DNA of 59,390 nucleotides from Collinsella aerofaciens (lineage in GTDB: Bacteria > Actinomycetota > Coriobacteriia > Coriobacteriales > Coriobacteriaceae), in assembly GCF_015553355.1 (NCBI RefSeq), contig NZ_JADNGN010000010.1, positions 1 through 59,390 of the forward strand. The letters run 5' to 3'. The position numbers and the translations under genes are program-made. Shown piece by piece: positions 1-9,919 of this stretch. The notes under the pieces are model-generated. The model was not told the DNA's origin. It ran no database searches and saw nothing but the letters and a program-made list of their open reading frames with translations. Position 1 is the first letter of the stretch. Every line of letters begins with the position of its first letter.

Positions 1-139
1 GTCGCGAGTTCCGCACGCAAAGGAAAGCACTTAATGTGCTTTCCGTCTTGCGCAGGACTGTAGAGCAGCAAACTTAACCCCCGCCCTCAGCCCCGGAGAC
101 CCTCCCGGATGGCCCTGAAAAATTTTTTCAAAAAAGTTG

Positions 140-169
140 TTGCGCGCCGGACAGACTTCTGTGTATACT
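140..169 (+). promoter_or_regulatory. Promoter of tRNA-Asp
   Basis: A -35-like TTGCGC (140-145) and a -10 TATACT (164-169) are separated by 18 bases and lie about 45 bases before the tRNA. An A/T-rich run just upstream (119-137) is typical of strong stable-RNA promoters. Bases 1-139 hold no convincing gene; a perfect 9-bp hairpin (22-30 with 36-44) lacks a T-run and is not called a terminator. Confidence 0.55.
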
Positions 170-215
170 AATCCCCGCAGCGCACGCGAGCGGAAACAAA
201 CGCGAACGACTGCCT

Positions 216-293
<78 letters not shown>

Positions 294-302
294 ACGCAAT
301 TA

Positions 303-329
303 AAGCCACGTCTTCGGACGTGGCTTTTT
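303..329 (+). terminator. Terminator after tRNA-Asp
   Basis: A perfect 10-bp stem, AAGCCACGTC/GACGTGGCTT, closes a TTCG tetraloop and runs into TTTTT. It sits 10 bases after the tRNA end. Confidence 0.9.
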
Positions 330-652
330 GCGTTTGATGCGCTTTGTTTCGATAGAACGATCGCCCTGGTGCATCTTCGCCCAGAATCCCCGCGCCTTCG
401 GGAACGCAAGTAAAATCTAATAAGTATATCTGTCTGAACAACAGCTTTGTTGCGCAACACCTGTTCTACGAGACAGGGGGTTAGGTTATACTAAATTGCA
501 CCGTGCGCCGCATCTGATGCATTTCGCTCCAAGCGCGGCACTCAGTGGATATCCGATTTACCATTTGGATGTCCTGGCGGTCATTTAGCGTCTCGACACA
601 AGCTCGGCCCCGGAGCTCGTTCGAGCTGTTCGTATTCCTTGAAAGGGGAAAA
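330..652 (+). promoter_or_regulatory. Leader region of the Rrf2 gene
   Basis: No gene is seen here. A -10-like TATACT at 487-492 has a weak TTCTAC at -35. A perfect 12-base palindrome TGTTGCGCAACA (448-459) lies just upstream, and a looser inverted repeat (431-444 with 461-475) surrounds it. Because Rrf2 regulators are often autoregulated, this is the best place to look for its operator; that link is inference. Confidence 0.35.
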
Positions 653-1138
653 ATGGACATATCGAGGAAGACTGATTACGCCCTTCGTATGCTGGCGATG
701 CTTGCTGAGGATCCGGAGCGTTTGCTTTCTGTTCGCACCGCTGCCGAAGAGGTCAATGTCCCGTATTCGTTTGCCCGTTCGATTCAGCATGGTTTGGTCC
801 AAGCCGGTATTGTGGAGAGCCTGCGTGGCGTCCACGGTGGCATGCGTCTCAAGGTCAGTCCGGACGACGTCACTATCCGCCAGGTCGTCGAGGCCGTTCA
901 GGGCCCTATGGTTATGAACGACTGCACCGCCCCCGATGGTGACTGTGCGCGCATGGGCGCGTGCTGCTATCATCCCCTGTGGGCCGGAGCCCAGGCGTTG
1001 ATGCGCGACTACCTCGATTCCGTTTCGCTCGGCGATATCGTCGCCCATCGCCAGTTTCCGGCTGTCGATCCCAAGTTCGCCGATCGCGATGCGTTTCCCG
1101 AGTACGCTGCCTGCGCGTACGCTTGCCGGGAGGAATAG
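653..1138 (+). CDS. Rrf2-family transcriptional regulator
   Basis: The 161-residue protein starts MDISRKTDYALRML, the usual beginning of an Rrf2 winged helix. An upstream in-frame start at 545 is rejected because the AAAGGGG ribosome site lies just before 653. The helix-turn-helix is in residues 15-55. The C-terminal third has a cysteine cluster (NDC, GDC, GACC) followed by the HPLW motif, the place where IscR/NsrR-type members bind an Fe-S cluster, so iron, nitric oxide or redox sensing is likely. It lies 21 bases before the MutY-like gene and upstream of rubrerythrin, suggesting control of an oxidative-damage set. The ligand and targets are not shown by the sequence. Confidence 0.9.
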   Translation: MDISRKTDYALRMLAMLAEDPERLLSVRTAAEEVNVPYSFARSIQHGLVQAGIVESLRGVHGGMRLKVSPDDVTIRQVVEAVQGPMVMNDCTAPDGDCARMGACCYHPLWAGAQALMRDYLDSVSLGDIVAHRQFPAVDPKFADRDAFPEYAACAYACREE

Positions 1139-1159
1139 CGCCGCATAAGGAGTATAGCT

Positions 1160-2065
1160 ATGATTCAGGACCCCTTTCGTTCGATGATTCGTTCGGAAGG
1201 GGTCTTGCGTTATCGCGACCTTCCGTGGCGCCGAACGCACGACCCGTATATCATCTGGCTCTCCGAGGTCATGCTGCAGCAGACGCAGGTGCCGCGCGTG
1301 GAGACGCGTATGCCGGCGTGGCTCGATCGCTTTCCGACTGTTCAGGCGCTCGCTCAGGCTGTCCCTTCCGATGTCTTGGATGCGTGGCAGGGGATGGGCT
1401 ATAATCGCCGCGCCTTGGCGCTTCACAGGGCTGCACAGTGCGTTGTAGAGGACTGGGATGGGGAGTTTCCGCGCGAGACGCGTGACTTGGTCGCTCTGCC
1501 CGGCATTGGCCCGGCAACGGCGCAGGGCATCCGTTCGTTTGCATTCGATCTTCCGGGCGTGTATTTGGAGACCAATGTGCGCACGGTCTTTTTGCATCAT
1601 TTCTTTCCCGATGTGCCGGCCGTTCCCGATCGCGAACTGGTGCCGCTGATCCAAGCTGCCTGTCCGGCGGCCCCCGGTGCGGCGGCGGACGAGATCGCGC
1701 CCTTTGCCGCGCCTCAAGACGATGCCGACACGCCGCGCGCGTGGTATTACGCATTGCTGGATTACGGCGCGTATCTTAAAAAGACACTGCCCAATCCGTC
1801 CAGGCGGTCGGCGGGCTATAGTCGTCAGTCCAAGTTTGAGGGCTCGCGCCGCCAAAAGCGCGCGCATATCGTGCGTATGTTGTTGGCAGCGCGCGATGGG
1901 CAGCCGGCGGGGATTACGCTTGCTGATGCCGTGGTGGGCGTTAACGAGATGGAAGCGGCAGCCGGTCGCGGGCCGGTCGAGTGCGACTTGATCGCGGGTA
2001 TTCTAGCTGACCTGGAGCGCGAGGGCTTTTGCCGAGCCGAGGGCGATTGCTGGTTGAGTGTGTAG
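1160..2065 (+). CDS. MutY-like adenine glycosylase, Fe-S-less HhH-GPD protein
   Basis: The 301-residue protein has the MutY core: LPWR near residue 21, WLSEVMLQQTQV (catalytic Glu36) and the helix-hairpin-helix LPGIGPATA at 113-121. Two hallmarks differ. The position of the MutY catalytic Asp (LDGNV in E. coli) reads LETNV, so Glu137 replaces Asp. The four-cysteine Fe-S loop is absent; the region reads NPSRRSAGYSRQSKFEG. The NUDIX-like C-terminal domain that recognises 8-oxoG is also missing. Related Fe-S-free HhH-GPD proteins are, from memory, a recognised side branch, so this may be a base-excision enzyme of altered specificity. AAGGAG precedes the ATG. It probably forms an operon with the Rrf2 gene. 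Confidence 0.8.
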   Translation: MIQDPFRSMIRSEGVLRYRDLPWRRTHDPYIIWLSEVMLQQTQVPRVETRMPAWLDRFPTVQALAQAVPSDVLDAWQGMGYNRRALALHRAAQCVVEDWDGEFPRETRDLVALPGIGPATAQGIRSFAFDLPGVYLETNVRTVFLHHFFPDVPAVPDRELVPLIQAACPAAPGAAADEIAPFAAPQDDADTPRAWYYALLDYGAYLKKTLPNPSRRSAGYSRQSKFEGSRRQKRAHIVRMLLAARDGQPAGITLADAVVGVNEMEAAAGRGPVECDLIAGILADLEREGFCRAEGDCWLSV

Positions 2066-2179
2066 CCCGCTCAAATCTGAAGAACGGGATTGTAAGGTTT
2101 AAATTCGCGGCTTGAGGGCATCCTAAAGACAAGGTCGCTCAAAGCCTATGGGCGGCACGTGTTGAAGGGAAGTACACCT

Positions 2180-2719
2180 ATGGATTTTGAGAACTCTCAG
2201 ACCAAGAAGAACCTCGAGACTGCTTTTGCCGGTGAGTCCCAGGCACACACCAAGTATCGCTACTATGCATCCAAGGCCAAAAAGGACGGCTACGTTCAGA
2301 TCTCGAATATCTTTGCCGAGACGGCGGGCAACGAGTCCGAGCACGCCAAGCTGTGGTTTAAGTATCTGCACGACGGCGCCGTTCCGGGCACTCTGGACAA
2401 CCTGCGTGACGCCGCCGCGGGCGAGAACTACGAGTGGACCACGATGTACGACGAGTTCGCCAAGACCGCCGAGGAGGAGGGCTTTGCCGAGATCGCCGAG
2501 AAGTTCCGTGGCGTCGCCGCCGTCGAGAAGGCCCACGAGGAGCGCTACAACAAACTCGTCGAGCGCATCGAGTCGGGCGAGGTGTTTGAGCGTGAGGGCG
2601 TGAAGGTGTGGAAGTGCCTGAACTGCGGGCACCTGCACGTTGGTGCCGAGGCGCCTGAGGTGTGCCCGGTGTGTAACCACCCCAAGGCGTACTTTGAGGA
2701 GCAGGTGGTGAACTACTAG
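2180..2719 (+). CDS. rbr: Rubrerythrin
   Basis: The 179-residue protein has an N-terminal ferritin-like four-helix di-iron domain with ligand-type glutamates ([28 protein letters not shown]) and a C-terminal rubredoxin domain with two CxxC pairs (CLNCG, CPVCN). It reduces hydrogen peroxide in the cytoplasm of anaerobes using electrons from NADH-linked donors. The start is set by GAAGGGA about nine bases before the ATG at 2180. It follows the MutY-like gene by 114 bases. Rrf2 regulator, oxidised-base glycosylase and peroxide reductase together suggest an oxidative-stress neighbourhood. A long cruciform repeat follows. Confidence 0.96.
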   Translation: MDFENSQTKKNLETAFAGESQAHTKYRYYASKAKKDGYVQISNIFAETAGNESEHAKLWFKYLHDGAVPGTLDNLRDAAAGENYEWTTMYDEFAKTAEEEGFAEIAEKFRGVAAVEKAHEERYNKLVERIESGEVFEREGVKVWKCLNCGHLHVGAEAPEVCPVCNHPKAYFEEQVVNY

Positions 2720-2740
2720 CGCTTGGCGCTAGCGTGAGCT

Positions 2741-2907
2741 GGGCCGGGAGGGCCGGACTACCTTCCCTCCTCGCTCACGGCTTCGCAGGGTCGCGTTGAG
2801 GGAAGGTAGTCCGGCCCTCCCGGCCCGCTTTGGGTCGTCGCGTGCTCGCTACAGAAAAGTTGATAAAAAAGTTTGCGTGCTGCCCCTTATGGGGCGGCAC
2901 GTTTTTG
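2741..2907. repeat. Cruciform intergenic repeat, copy 1
   Basis: A perfect 29-bp inverted repeat (2741-2769 with 2798-2826) encloses a 28-base loop containing GCTCACGGCTTCGCAGGGTC. It is followed by a conserved tail with GTGCTCGCTACAGAAAAG and ends in a terminator-like hairpin (GTGCTGCCCC/GGGGCGGCAC, 2877-2900, then GTTTTT). The same architecture of exactly 167 bases recurs at 3642-3808 with different arm sequences. It separates rubrerythrin from the membrane-protein gene and probably ends rubrerythrin transcription. Confidence 0.85.
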
Positions 2908-2991
2908 TGGGGGCCGGTTGGGGCGGTGACGTTGCTTAGAGGGTACACTGGGTAGCGTTGGCTATTCGTTTCCTCTTGTGAGGTGTTGGTT

Positions 2992-3624
2992 ATGGGTAAG
3001 AAGTCTCGGGCTCGGGTTGCTGCGGCGGGGACTCGCAAGGATCCTGGTCGTCGGGTTGCCGAGGGTAAAAAGGCCGATCGTGCCGAGAAGGACAAGAAGG
3101 TCGGCGCGCATGCTCATCCTGAGTGGGCGCCTCACCTCAATACGGCTAGCGAGGATCTGACTGCTAAGTTGTTTACTCTGGTCGAGGTTATCTTGGGCGT
3201 GGTGCCCGTGGTGGTCATTGGCTTGTTCTTGGCTTCGAAAGATGCCACGAGTGTCGATAAACTCACCGATGTCTTTTCTCAGGACCCCTCGATGGTGGTT
3301 TCGTTTATCTCTGCGTGCCTGCAGCCGTTTGTGGCGTACATGTTGTACATGATTTATCGCAAATACTGCGAGGGCGACGCTGGTTTTGCCGCCGGCAACC
3401 TGATCGGTCTTTTGTGCTCCGAGATCCTACTGCTCAATATTCCGGGCGTCATCGGTATGGGCATCTTGCTGTGGCGTGTTTGGCGCAACGTCGCTCCGCA
3501 CTTTGAGAGCTGGTTGTTTGAGCGCCGTGCAATGGGCGTGCTGGCAGACATCGCGGGCTCGCTCGTGATTCTAGCCTTGGCGTTTATATGCGCCACCGCC
3601 GCCCGCGGTCTCGCGGGCATGTAG
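2992..3624 (+). CDS. Small integral membrane protein, unknown function
   Basis: The 210-residue protein has a very basic, lysine/arginine-rich cytosolic N-terminus (residues 1-40) and then about four hydrophobic segments, near 58-78, 100-120, 130-160 and 185-205. No family was recognised. The ATG at 2992 is preferred over an in-frame GTG at 2983 because GTGAGG lies about eight bases upstream of the ATG. It stands alone between two copies of the same cruciform repeat, which could have moved or duplicated with it. The basic tail might bind nucleic acid or acidic lipid, but nothing specific supports this. Confidence 0.75.
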   Translation: MGKKSRARVAAAGTRKDPGRRVAEGKKADRAEKDKKVGAHAHPEWAPHLNTASEDLTAKLFTLVEVILGVVPVVVIGLFLASKDATSVDKLTDVFSQDPSMVVSFISACLQPFVAYMLYMIYRKYCEGDAGFAAGNLIGLLCSEILLLNIPGVIGMGILLWRVWRNVAPHFESWLFERRAMGVLADIAGSLVILALAFICATAARGLAGM

Positions 3625-3641
3625 TCTGTCCTCACCGACCA

Positions 3642-3808
3642 CGGAGCGCAGGGCGGGGACACCTTTCCCTCTCGCTCACGGCTTCGCAGGGTCGCATGAG
3701 GCAAAGGTTTCCCCGCCCTGCGCTCCGGCGTTGAGTCGTCGCATGCTCGCTACAGAAAAGCTGATATTAAAGATTGTGTGCCGCCCCTTTTTGGGGCGGC
3801 ACGTTTTT
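3642..3808. repeat. Cruciform intergenic repeat, copy 2
   Basis: The 30-bp arms (3642-3671 and 3698-3727) match at 28 of 30 pairs. The loop is nearly that of copy 1 (GCTCACGGCTTCGCAGGGTC), and the tail again has GCTCGCTACAGAAAAG and a perfect terminal hairpin GTGCCGCCCC/GGGGCGGCAC (3778-3802) running into GTTTTT. Arm sequences differ strongly from copy 1 while pairing is kept. Length is identical, 167 bases. Confidence 0.85.
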
Positions 3809-4059
3809 GTGGGGTCCCGGTCTCCACAATTTTCGTCAAGCTTTTGGTTAGATTTTGGTCAGTTGGCGTAAGGGTGGAAGGCCAAAAGATTGCTGGCGAA
3901 AAAAGCTCAGAGAAAGTGCTGGTAGGGGAGTTGTTGAGCTTTTCGACAGCTTTTGAGCAAAAGAAACTTTGTGGCTATTGCCGGCGATTGCGTTGTCGCG
4001 GTCATGGCGGTGCGGGATGCTGGTCGTAAGCGTCGAATGCTCCGATTTTGGAGGCCAGC
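3809..4059. other. Intergenic space, no gene seen
   Basis: Between the second cruciform repeat and the next gene no reading frame has a ribosome site or recognisable product. The stretch probably holds the promoter of the following gene, but no clear -35/-10 pair could be chosen. Confidence 0.5.
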
Positions 4060-4482
4060 ATGGATCTGTTTCTTGAGACTCCGCAGCAACAGGCTGAGCG
4101 CATGCTGCGTCAGCAGCAACGACTCATGGAGATGCAAATGCAGGGGGCGGCAGCCCAGCCCCCTGCGCAAAACGTTACACCCGCGGTTTCGCCTGCGGGC
4201 GAATCGGCACCAGAGGCCTATTCCGTACAGCAAGATTCATATGCGCAGGAGCTCGCGTTCGACAAGCGTCGTGCGCGTCGTCGCCGCGTGGGCCAGCGCC
4301 TGCGCACATTGGCGATGATCGTGCTCATTCCGCTAGGACTTGCGGCGATTTTCTTGGTCTCGTATGCGCTCACCTGCATCCTCAACGGTGCTTCGCCCGG
4401 CGAAGTGCTCCAACATCTGTCAGCCCTCGGCCAGCGCCTAGGCGATGTCATAACAACAATCCGCGCCGGCTGGGAGAGTTAG
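4060..4482 (+). CDS. Single-pass membrane protein with Gln-rich N-terminus
   Basis: The 141-residue protein begins with a glutamine/methionine-rich, probably helical segment (residues 8-33), then an Ala/Pro-rich linker, a basic stretch KRRARRRR (near 70-77) and one hydrophobic segment (about 85-108) followed by a short amphipathic tail. The arginine cluster before the membrane segment predicts a cytosolic N-terminus. TGGAGG at 4049-4054 supports the ATG at 4060. No family was recognised. A role as a small coiled-coil scaffold is possible but only a guess. Confidence 0.7.
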   Translation: MDLFLETPQQQAERMLRQQQRLMEMQMQGAAAQPPAQNVTPAVSPAGESAPEAYSVQQDSYAQELAFDKRRARRRRVGQRLRTLAMIVLIPLGLAAIFLVSYALTCILNGASPGEVLQHLSALGQRLGDVITTIRAGWES

Positions 4483-4572
4483 CGTTTGTCACATTAGGAC
4501 TTCTAGGGTGTAGGGATTATCGCCACGAGCGGAATTCTTGCATCCTGTTGGTCCTGTCGTGCGACTGAATAG

Positions 4573-4593
4573 TATTATTGAAGATGAATAATA
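4573..4593 (+). promoter_or_regulatory. Palindrome before the NTase/HTH pair
   Basis: TATTATT (4573-4579) and AATAATA (4587-4593) form an inverted repeat with a seven-base spacer, 12 bases before the ATG at 4606. The stretch is much more A/T-rich than its surroundings. It is a candidate autoregulatory operator for the HTH protein encoded downstream. Confidence 0.4.
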
Positions 4594-4605
4594 ATAGGAT
4601 TTGTT

Positions 4606-5136
4606 ATGTATAAGCAGGATTTAGAACAGACTCTTTTGGGCATTGACGAAGAGGCGGAGCTGGAAATAGGTCCAAGAGACGACAGGCCGAACGTTGTATT
4701 GGTGGGAGGAAGCGCCTTCATGCTAAACGATGTGACGAATCGTTCGGTTACACATGACATTGATGTGTTTGAGGCAGATAAGTGCCTCCGCGAGATCATA
4801 GCTCGATACCCCGAGGTGAATGGTATGGCGGTGGCATATTGTAATCAGATGCCGTTCAATTACGAAGATCGTTTGATTCCCTTGGATATTGGGGCGCGTT
4901 TTATCAGGTACCTTACGCCATCCTTGGAGGACCTGGCGGTAATGAAGCTCTATGCCTACCGTCCGAACGACATCATCGACCTTCATAGTCAGGCATTCGT
5001 CGACCGACTTGATTGGAGGTTGCTCGAACGGCTTATATTCGACGAGGGAGAGGCGCTGGCGTCGTCGCCTTCGGAGCGGAGTTATCAAGAGATGGTCTGT
5101 GCATACAGGCAATACAAAAAGGAGGTGCTCGGTTGA
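4606..5136 (+). CDS. Nucleotidyltransferase-like protein (DUF6036/AbiEii-type), putative toxin
   Basis: The 176-residue protein carries the core of a minimal nucleotidyltransferase: LVGGSAFML (31-39), then about a dozen residues later THDIDVF, where the two aspartates would bind metal. The rest is helical, with SLEDLAVMKLYAYR, the helix seen in AbiEii/DUF6036-like enzymes. Such proteins act as toxins that modify tRNA or other targets in type IV-like toxin-antitoxin modules, or as unrelated minimal NTases. It overlaps the next gene by four bases (TTGA), so the two are translationally coupled. Its base composition is more A/T-rich than the flanks, hinting at acquisition. Toxicity is inference. 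Confidence 0.72.
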   Translation: MYKQDLEQTLLGIDEEAELEIGPRDDRPNVVLVGGSAFMLNDVTNRSVTHDIDVFEADKCLREIIARYPEVNGMAVAYCNQMPFNYEDRLIPLDIGARFIRYLTPSLEDLAVMKLYAYRPNDIIDLHSQAFVDRLDWRLLERLIFDEGEALASSPSERSYQEMVCAYRQYKKEVLG

Positions 5137-5696
5137 ATCTGACCTTTGAGGGATTCTTAAAAGGCTATTGCCGAGAGCTATCCGGACAGCAGTCGCTCAG
5201 TTTTAGAAAACTGGTTAAGCAAGCGACGACGGTTGCGCCGCGCGTGGCGGAGCCCCTGTTTTTGCTCGCTTTGGCACAGGGTAAAGCCGAATACGTTCTG
5301 GGCTTATCCGAGGGTTCGTGGATGGAAGAGGGTTACCGAGGCGTTTTGTCCTTGTACGCCCAAACGGGTAGCCTGGCATCTCTATGCGCCGAGGATAAAC
5401 TTCCTAATCGTTATGCCAACGTTTGGCGTGCGTATAGAGCGGTGAAGGAAAAGCCAGTGGCGGACAGAAGGATCAACGCCCTGATGCGAAAAAGAACGTT
5501 GGGAGCGCTAGAGGAATCGGGCGTAACGCGCTACGGTCTCTGCCGCGATTTGAATCTGAATAAGGGAAACGTGTACGCATATTTAGCCGGTGATGACTCA
5601 AAGGTGAGCAGGGAGACGGCGCGCCGCATTATGGAATATGCGGAGGAGAGGGGCGCCCAAGAAGGGACCGGGCGCCCGGTGCGTATGGCGGGGTAA
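5133..5696 (+). CDS. HTH protein paired with the NTase, putative antitoxin
   Basis: Translation probably starts at TTG 5133, overlapping the upstream stop codon; AAAGGAGGTG lies at the right distance, which outweighs the longer frame from 5013. The 187-residue product is helical. Residues 146-180 look like a helix-turn-helix (GVTRYGLCRDLNLNKGNVYA, then RETARRIMEYA), where the Asn-rich turn would contact DNA. The order NTase first, DNA-binding protein second is the reverse of the classical abiEi-abiEii operon. It could repress from the A/T-rich palindrome at 4573. Function as antitoxin rests on the gene arrangement alone. Confidence 0.65.
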   Translation: MNLTFEGFLKGYCRELSGQQSLSFRKLVKQATTVAPRVAEPLFLLALAQGKAEYVLGLSEGSWMEEGYRGVLSLYAQTGSLASLCAEDKLPNRYANVWRAYRAVKEKPVADRRINALMRKRTLGALEESGVTRYGLCRDLNLNKGNVYAYLAGDDSKVSRETARRIMEYAEERGAQEGTGRPVRMAG

Positions 5697-5747
5697 GATT
5701 GATCGCGGTTTTGATTGGTGCTCGATTGGGTTTGTTGGGCGGAGTCT

Positions 5748-7103
5748 ATGTCTGCTATTGATATTGTGCTTGTTGTGATCGCCTTGGTGGCGGTGGGGGT
5801 TGCTGTGGCTTGCGCCCTCCAGCTCAAGAGCCTGCGTGCCGAGTTGCGGGAGCGTGGCGACAGTAGCGCGGAAACGCTGGCAGCACTCGAGCAGGCCAAC
5901 AACGCGCTCGATGCCCTGAACGTCGCGCTGGCCGAAACTCGCCGCACGGCCAATGCCATCGCGCAGCAGCAGACGACAGATGCGGCCGTGGAGCAGCAAC
6001 GTTACCTGACCATCGCACGTGAGTTTTCGCAAGCTGGTGACCGGATGGATGACCTGCGCCGCGAGACGGCCCAACAGCTCGGCGCCAATCGCGAGGGCAT
6101 CGAGCATCGCCTGGACAAGGTGCGCGAGACGGTCGATGCTCAGCTGGGCGCCATCCGCAAAGACAACAACGTGCAGCTCGATCAGATGCGCGCGACGGTG
6201 GACGAGAAGCTCTCTCGCACGCTCAACGACCGACTGTCGGCATCGTTTAAGCAGGTGAGCGACCAGCTCGAGGCCGTGTACAAGGGCCTGGGCGATATGC
6301 AATCTATCGCCACCGGCGTAGGCGACCTCAAGCGTGTGCTGGGCAATGTAAAAGCGCGCGGCATTTTGGGCGAGGTGCAGCTGGGTGCGATCCTGACGGA
6401 CATCCTCACACCCGACCAGTATCTGGAAAACGTTGCCACCAGGCCCGGCGCCTCGGAGCGCGTTGAGTTTGCCGTCAAGCTGCCGGTAGACGAGGGCGAT
6501 CCCGTGCTGCTGCCGATCGACTCCAAATTCCCGGGCGACGCGTACGAGCATCTGCTCGACGCCCAGGAGTCGGGCGATGCGGAGGCCGTTGCCGCAGCGC
6601 GCAAGACGCTCGATATGATGGTGAAACGCGAGGCAAAGGACATCTGCGAAAAGTACCTGAGTGTGCCGGCAACGACCAACTTTGGCATCATGTTCGTGCC
6701 GTTTGAGGGGCTGTACGCCGAGGTCGTCAGCCGACCCGGGTTCATCGAAACCCTGGGCCGCGACTATCACGTCAACGTTGCCGGTCCCAGCACCATGGCC
6801 GCCATTCTCAACAGCCTGCAGATGAGCTACCAGACGTTTAGGCTGCAAAAACGCACCGACGACGTGCTGCGCGTGCTCTCCGCCGTCAAGGCCGAGCTGC
6901 CGCGCTATCAAAAGGCGCTGCGCCGCGCCCAGCAGCAGATCGAGACCGCGGGCAAAACGGTCGAGGGCATCATCACCACGCGCACCAACGTCATGGAGCG
7001 CAAGCTCAAGGACATCGACGCCCTGGAAGACGCCGACCAAGCCGATGAGATCTTGGGACTCACGTCCGCGAGCCTTCTCGCGGACCAAGAAGACGAGGAC
7101 TAA
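5748..7103 (+). CDS. rmuC: DNA recombination protein RmuC
   Basis: The 451-residue protein has an N-terminal membrane anchor (residues 4-24), a long coiled coil (about 28-185) and the RmuC nuclease-like domain (about 200-400) with GILGEVQLGAIL, LPIDSKFPGDAY and FVPFEGLYAEV. The PIDSKFP stretch matches the PD-(D/E)XK core expected in the family. RmuC limits inversions at short inverted repeats, apt for a genome this rich in hairpins. GGGCGGAG precedes the ATG at 5748; the upstream in-frame start at 5715 lacks a ribosome site. A terminator follows, so it is probably monocistronic. Confidence 0.95.
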   Translation: MSAIDIVLVVIALVAVGVAVACALQLKSLRAELRERGDSSAETLAALEQANNALDALNVALAETRRTANAIAQQQTTDAAVEQQRYLTIAREFSQAGDRMDDLRRETAQQLGANREGIEHRLDKVRETVDAQLGAIRKDNNVQLDQMRATVDEKLSRTLNDRLSASFKQVSDQLEAVYKGLGDMQSIATGVGDLKRVLGNVKARGILGEVQLGAILTDILTPDQYLENVATRPGASERVEFAVKLPVDEGDPVLLPIDSKFPGDAYEHLLDAQESGDAEAVAAARKTLDMMVKREAKDICEKYLSVPATTNFGIMFVPFEGLYAEVVSRPGFIETLGRDYHVNVAGPSTMAAILNSLQMSYQTFRLQKRTDDVLRVLSAVKAELPRYQKALRRAQQQIETAGKTVEGIITTRTNVMERKLKDIDALEDADQADEILGLTSASLLADQEDED

Positions 7104-7114
7104 TTGCAACAAGA

Positions 7115-7155
7115 CGGTGGGGCACCGGCACAAACGCGGGCGCCCCACCGCTTTT
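7115..7155 (+). terminator. Terminator after rmuC
   Basis: CGGTGGGGC (7115-7123) pairs with GCCCCACCG (7142-7150) and runs into CTTTTC. Confidence 0.8.
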
Positions 7156-7230
7156 CGTATCGCACTTGTCTGAAGCGTGCTCCAATGTGCAACAATGGCG
7201 TTTCGCCCTATCAGACGCGAAAGGAAGCCC

Positions 7231-9033
<1,803 letters not shown>

Positions 9034-9096
9034 GCGTCTCGGACGTGGGACAATTGTGCCCATAAGTTTATTGTGCCGTTGAGCCGAGGAGTCGTT

Positions 9097-9762
9097 ATGC
9101 CACGCGAGACCAATGTCGCCAAGCGCGAGCGCGCCATCGAGGTGTGCGAGCGTCTCAACCGTCGCTATGGCCCGGTCGAGTGTTTTCTGGATCACGAGAA
9201 TCCCTTCCGCCTGCTGATCGCGGTGCTGCTCTCGGCGCAAACGACCGATGCGCAGGTCAACAAGGTGACGCCGCGGCTGTTTGCCCAGTGGCCCACGCCC
9301 GAGGCCATGGCCGGGGCGAGTGTGGCTGACGTGGCAGACACCATCAAGTCGCTCGGCTTCTACAAGAGCAAAGCCAAGCATGCCGTCGAGGCCGCGCAGA
9401 TGATCGTCGCCGACTATGGCGGCGAGGTGCCGGCCGACATGAAGGAACTCGTGAAGCTGCCGGGCGTGGGACGCAAGACGGCGAACATCGTGCTCAACGT
9501 GGGGTATGGCATCGTGGAGGGCATTGCGGTGGACACACACGTCAACCGCATTGCGCACCGCCTGATGCTGAGTCCCAAGACGCATGCCAAGGAGCCGCTC
9601 AAGACCGAGCAGGATCTGCTCAAGATTTTGCCGCACGAGTATTGGGAGTCGGTCAACCACCAGTGGATCACCTTTGGCCGCGAGATCTGCGACGCCCGCA
9701 AACCTAAGTGCGACGAGTGTCCGCTGGCGGATTTGTGTCCCAGCGTGCGCGTAGCGGGGTAG
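9097..9762 (+). CDS. nth: Endonuclease III
   Basis: The 221-residue DNA glycosylase/AP lyase removes oxidised pyrimidines. The HhH motif LPGVGRKTA contains the catalytic Lys127, VDTHVNR has the catalytic Asp146, and the C-terminus carries the complete [4Fe-4S] loop C-x6-C-x2-C-x5-C (Cys198, 205, 208, 214). GAGGAG precedes the ATG at 9097. It contrasts with the MutY-like protein near the left end, which has lost this loop. It lies just upstream of mfd, so two repair genes adjoin, though a terminator separates them. Confidence 0.97.
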   Translation: MPRETNVAKRERAIEVCERLNRRYGPVECFLDHENPFRLLIAVLLSAQTTDAQVNKVTPRLFAQWPTPEAMAGASVADVADTIKSLGFYKSKAKHAVEAAQMIVADYGGEVPADMKELVKLPGVGRKTANIVLNVGYGIVEGIAVDTHVNRIAHRLMLSPKTHAKEPLKTEQDLLKILPHEYWESVNHQWITFGREICDARKPKCDECPLADLCPSVRVAG

Positions 9763-9866
9763 GGCGGAACGCATTTTCGTCTGGCGTTTTTTGCGGGGCT
9801 GGGTTTGCCCTTGAGCCGGAGTCCTCTCCATGCGCTACCATGACAGGCAATGAAATCCGCCGCATA

Positions 9867-9894
9867 CCCGCCGAGCTTGCCTCGGCGGGCTTTT
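9867..9894 (+). terminator. Terminator between nth and mfd
   Basis: CCCGCCGAG (9867-9875) pairs perfectly with CTCGGCGGG (9881-9889) around a five-base loop and is followed by CTTTT. It lies 26 bases before the mfd start, so it may act as an attenuator as well as ending nth. Confidence 0.75.
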
Positions 9895-9919
9895 GGCGTT
9901 GCAATGCCGGAGGAACAGC

